Position numbers and translations under genes: made by a program | DNA from: Tetramitus jugosus | Taxonomy: Eukaryota; Heterolobosea; Eutetramitea; Acrasida; Vahlkampfiidae | Direction of reading: 5' to 3' | NCBI GenBank assembly: GCA_937625935.1 | Contig: OW569347.1 | Location: 1 to 64,000 of the forward strand | DNA length: 64,000 nt | The notes under the pieces: generated by a model | What the model was told of the DNA's origin: nothing | Seen by the model: the letters and a program-made list of their open reading frames with translations, nothing else | The model's database searches: none | Shown here: positions 59,948-64,000 of the stretch, piece after piece | How the letters are laid out: the number at the start of each line of letters is the position of its first letter | Numbering within the stretch: position 1 is the stretch's first letter

Positions 59948-62005
59948 ATGAGTCAACAAGAACAACTACAACTACAACCACAACTACAACAAAATGACAA
60001 TAGTCAACAGTTTGACATTCGAAGTTTGGTGACCCAAGTGAGTCAAACCCAAACTGTACGCAAGCCTAGTCATCTATCACAACAACAACAACCACGGAGA
60101 CGGTCCATTCCTTCGAACAGCACCACAATCGTAGCTACAACAACAATTATAGCTACTACTACGACATTGTCCTCATCAGCAACAACACCAAATGGTCCAC
60201 ACACTGTAGACACACCTGTTGAACACAGCAGTACGTCTTCATTTCAACATCAAGATGGTATGTTGTTTTTCAGAGCTTTTTTGTTGTTAATCATTTTTTT
60301 TTCGTAAGTGACATTTTTTTTATTAACATCATTTTTTTGACCAAAAATAGTGTACGATGACTTACACATGAGCTCATCCACCATTTATGAGAGCTCTTCA
60401 ACTGACAATGCTTGTGATACCACTGTAAGCAGTAGCTCTGCTGATACAACACAGGCTATACTTGATGAGATTGAAGCAAGTACAAAGAGATGTAGCTTAA
60501 GAGCTTCCTCCACTTCACAATTGTCTGATGACGCTCAATCCGACAATGAAAATCAATTCTATCAAGTGGTTCAACAACAACAACAACAACAGCAGCAACA
60601 ACAACCATCATCTTCACCACAGACTCTCAACAACAATGACAACAATGACAATGCTCGTACAGCCAACAGAGGTTCATTGTTCCAATTTTTGTTGAGGCCA
60701 TTTATGGGTTGTTTCAACAATCATGGCAAGTCATCCTCATCTACAACTACTACAATGGGAGATGACAAGTCAAAGAAGAAGAAGAACAATGGTTCATGCA
60801 GTGTTGTGATTGATGTAGAGACTGAGGAGTCTCAAAGACAATATCAACAATATACTGATGGAGAGAATGGCACTGATGGATCATCCACCAACACTCATCC
60901 AAACAATGGTGCAAAGAAGCTCAAGAAGAAGAAGAGAAAAAAGTCTCGTCATTATCACAGAGGTTCACTTCCTCATCCAACACCTAGTGTGCTCAATGCT
61001 CAACAGCAGCAGCAACAACCACAACAATATCAACAACCACAGCAACAACAGTATTATCCTCACGCATCAAACCACCATGCTCAACAACAACAGCCATCAT
61101 CCAGAACCAGCTCTAGACACCAAAGAGTTTCCACGACTGTTCAACCATCTCATGCCACTCAATCCTCTGCCTACTATTATCAATATCAACAACAACAACA
61201 ACAACAGCAGCAGCAACAACAAGGTTATGATGATGAGAGCAGTGAGGAACAAACTGTCAATCAACAGTACTACTACCACTACAATAACAATGAGCAACAA
61301 CAATCACAACAACAACAGAATCACTACCATCAATACTCTTACAGCAAGAGATCTTCCTCTACTCTGAATCATCACTACAATAATCACCATGGTCGCAACT
61401 ACAATAGTGCCTACCAACAAAATGTCAAGTGCAAGCCATTGTTGCCACCACCTGCTACTCTCCCATTGAGATGTCAGGGCAAGAAGACTCTTGTTCTCGA
61501 TTTGGATGAAACATTGGTCCACTCAAAGTTTGAACCAGTGGATGGTGCTGACTTTGAAATTCCAATCGATATCGAGGGCAGACAACACGTTGTCTATGTG
61601 ATGAAGAGACCAGGTGTTGATGAGTTCCTGTTCGAGATGGGAAAGCACTTTGAAGTTGTAATCTTTACGGCCAGTCTCAGCAAGTATGCTAATCCATTGT
61701 TGGATCGATTGGATGTTCACAATGTGATCACTGGTCGATTGTTCAGAGAACATTGTACCTATGTAGATCAGTGCTACGTCAAGGATTTGTCTCGATTGGG
61801 CAGAGATGTCGATCAAACCTTGATTATTGACAATTCACCAACATGCTACGCGTTCCAACCAAGAAACGCAATGCCGTGCATGAGTTGGTTCGATAACCAG
61901 AATGACAGTGAATTGTTGGAGATGATTCCATGGTTGGCCAAACTGGCTCAAGAGAGCGCAGTCTATGAGACATTGGACGACTGGAAAACATACATTGGCT
62001 CTTAA
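59948..62005 (+). CDS. SCP/FCP1-type (NIF family) protein phosphatase
   Basis: Two exons (intron 60258-60350) give 654 residues. The C-terminal ~190 residues are a HAD-type CTD phosphatase domain. The catalytic DxDxT is KTLVLDLDETLVHSKF, followed by VYVMKRPGVDEFLFEMGKHF, VIFTASLSKYANPLLDRLD, FREHCTYVDQCYVKDLSRLG, LIIDNSPTCYAFQPRNAMP and WFDNQNDSELLEMIPWL. These closely follow small CTD phosphatases, which act on RNA polymerase II tails or other phosphoserines. The first ~450 residues are Gln-, His- and Asn-rich, with several runs of eight or more Gln. No membrane helix is evident, favouring SCP over Dullard. Confidence 0.9.
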
Positions 62006-62567
62006 TTCTCTGGTGTTGTTCTCTTGTTGAATCCACACCATTCCTATCCTGTATCATTCCTCCCCCAGTGTGGGATCCCCACTACCCAACCCTTATTTAT
62101 TCTTATTATGATTTTACCATTTATGTATGAGAACTCACACAGCAGGAGTCTTAGAGATTACGTTTGTCACGATGTGATGAGTAGAGAGCATTTGTCAAGC
62201 GTAGAGTATCCAATTTTGAGAGAGTAAAGGGTACTCAGACTGAACTACCAGTCCTCTATGGTTTCTATATCGGCCAACGTTTTTATCATTAAACATTAGA
62301 GGTTCATTCAAGTGAGTCCAACTCTTTTGCAACGGTGTTTGCTTGTGTGTTGTCACTTTCATTTGTATCTGTCACCCTCCATTGAATAACATCATTGTGA
62401 CACGTTTGGTAGTAGTTTGTGGCAAGTTGGTTCTCTCCCACTGGTGCAAATTCACTCAGCAAGATATCTTTCCTTTCTACTTCTTCGAGAATGATAGGGA
62501 CTGTTTCTTTGAGCAGAGGAATGTCAGGTAAGTTTCGAACAGCTTCAACGTCCCGTTGTAAAGTTGG
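62006..62567. other. 3' region between two convergent genes
   Basis: Some 560 bases between the phosphatase and kinase stop codons. I see no coding region with recognisable features on either strand, and no RNA gene. It probably holds the two 3' untranslated regions. Confidence 0.45.
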
Positions 62568-63885
62568 CTATCTGGATTTTTTCTTGTTCGCTTTGGAGTT
62601 AGGACCTGGTTTTGGGAACCTTAGGTTACTCTGTTTGGGTTTGTGAGGAGATTCTGACAATCGAGAGGATGTTCGTACAGGGAACTGCTTTGGTTCTCCT
62701 AATTCCTGCTTTCTATTGATTGCTGATAATCTTGGTGAGCAAGGAACAGATAGGTTCAAGTGGTTGTACACACCACATTCTTTACTCTGGAAAGTATCGG
62801 AGTTAACTCGTGTCATAACCCAATCATTAAAAGTCAGTCGAGAAATACCTTATCGATAACGATTTTCATTGAGAGAAGTTTCTCTGTGCATGGTCTCTTC
62901 TCTGGCTGTAATGTCAAGCAGCACTGAACAAGTTTTGTTAAGTCGCTCGAGTAGAACGAACCAATGGGAGTGTATTTTCCCTTCAAAATCTTCAGTATGA
63001 GGGCTGCTTGATTAGTTGCTTCAAAAGGATGTTTGAATGTGCACATCTCATACAGTATACAACCGACAGCCCATATATCAGACTTTTCTGTAAGCAAGGT
63101 TAGAAGTCATATCTTTTGTATGTGATAACACTCATATACTCATATGAGACTAGAAAGTTCCATACCTGCATAAGGCTTGTTCTCACACAATTCAGGCGAT
63201 AGATAATAAGGTGTTCCAACCAATGTTCTTGCCAAGCTTCTCGTATGGCTCAACACTCTAGACACGCCAAAATCACCAATCTTTACATGGTCATTCTCAT
63301 CCAAGAAAATATTCATCGTTTTCATATCTCTGTGAAGAATCTTTTGATTGTGTACATCTTCTCAATCATTAGACATTATCCATATAGACCCAAAAACTAA
63401 AAAGTAAGAATACGTCATACAGTTCAATCCATGGAGAATTTCTAATAAGTATCTCCATATCTTCTTCTCTGGCAACTTCTTACCGTTCCTCCTTGTTAAT
63501 ACATCGTCCAGAGTACCTTGAGAGGCATACTCCATAACGATGTTCAGCTTCTTATCTTCAGAGATGAATGAATCATAATATCTAATAATACATGAATGAT
63601 CGAGAGCTGCCAAGATATGGACCTCCTGTAGGATATCTAACTGTTCCTGCTTTGCCATTCCACTGATATTAATCTGTTTGATTACATAAAATCGGTCATC
63701 AACTTTTTCAAAGCAAAAGGTTACCTTCGGATGACTGTAGTGAACACTGAAAGATTCATAAACATACTCTTGCGCCTCACTCGAAACACAAGGCCATAAC
63801 TACCCTCACCAATGGACTCAATGAACTCAAAATCAGCAATGGTTGACTTTGGAATGGTGGTTTTGCTAGTCAAATCGGTTGTCAT
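62568..63885 (-). CDS. NEK-type Ser/Thr protein kinase
   Basis: Five exons (introns 63703-63767, 63358-63420, 63088-63165, 62787-62848) give 349 residues from ATG 63883-63885; an earlier ATG at 63954 or an exon beyond the window is possible. The kinase domain starts almost at once ([20 protein letters not shown]), then [99 protein letters not shown] and [13 protein letters not shown]. Catalytic Lys and both Asp are present. The style is that of NIMA-related kinases (NEK1/3/5), linked to cilia and centrosomes. The tail is short and basic. Confidence 0.85.
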
Positions 63886-64000
63886 TTCATTTCGTTTTTT
63901 CCGAAATGCTGGATTTCCAACTACAGCTGCAAAAGAGTCAAGAAAGAATGACAAACAATTAATTTTATGTAAAATTGTTTCAGCTTGACTTGAAATGGTG

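Noticed and set aside
60560-61340. Other-frame open frames over the Gln/Asn repeats of the phosphatase
   Set aside because: CAA/CAG repeats keep several frames open; only the frame leading into the phosphatase domain is supported.

Overview
The window reads as the end of a chromosome of a free-living protist with the standard genetic code. It starts in about 750 bases of CCCAAA repeats (TTTGGG on the G-rich strand). The 17-64 kb half holds densely packed, mostly uninterrupted or lightly spliced genes. Introns are 57-180 nt with GTATGT-like donors. Proteins are rich in poly-Gln, Asn and Ser runs. A receptor-like TKL kinase, a NEK kinase, an LRR/IQ protein of ciliary type, a cathepsin B-like protease and a B12-dependent ribonucleotide reductase together suggest a heterolobosean amoeboflagellate such as Naegleria. 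That assignment is inference; I could not search a database.

Layout. 1-754: telomere. 755-2054: gene-free subtelomere with stray telomere-like pieces. 2.07-16.8 kb: an accessory zone of mostly broken genes. It holds a MULE-like transposase, a small tail-anchored protein, a class II ribonucleotide reductase, a PD-(D/E)XK-like protein, an LRAT-like protein with a C-terminal membrane helix, a MYND finger protein, an origin-binding-protein-type helicase, a small domain with a coiled coil, a Harbinger-type DNA transposon with terminal inverted repeats, an unrecognised broken gene, a tandem two-membrane-helix (SLATT-like) gene and a broken propeller gene. Two divergent gene pairs here share a near-identical 28-base intergenic element. 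All 14 reading-frame breaks I could place in this zone go in the +1 direction.

17-56 kb: ordinary core genes. These are an unrecognised Cys-cluster protein, a ten-exon receptor kinase, a DMT-family transporter, eIF2B-delta, RRP9/U3-55K, an endoglycoceramidase-like GH5 enzyme, an ABHD1/3-type hydrolase, a mitochondrial carrier, EMC3, DGAT1, a MePCE/Bin3 RNA-cap methyltransferase, a cathepsin B-like protease, TSR1, an alpha/beta hydrolase, a large multi-membrane-span protein, an LRR/IQ coiled-coil protein and a secreted protein. Translation and ribosome biogenesis (eIF2B-delta, RRP9, TSR1) and lipid metabolism (DGAT1, EGCase-like) are well represented, but I see no operon-like logic.

56.3-58.3 kb: two non-LTR retrotransposon insertions sit back to back, each bracketed by a 17-base target-site duplication. 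Both lie just upstream of a tRNA-Leu(CAA) gene, suggesting a tRNA-gene-targeted element. 58.4-64 kb: a DUF455 ferritin-like protein, an SCP/FCP1-type phosphatase and a NEK kinase, whose 5' end is close to the window edge.

The most unusual parts are the decayed virus- or plasmid-like accessory zone with its one-directional frame breaks, and the paired retroelement insertions at the tRNA gene.
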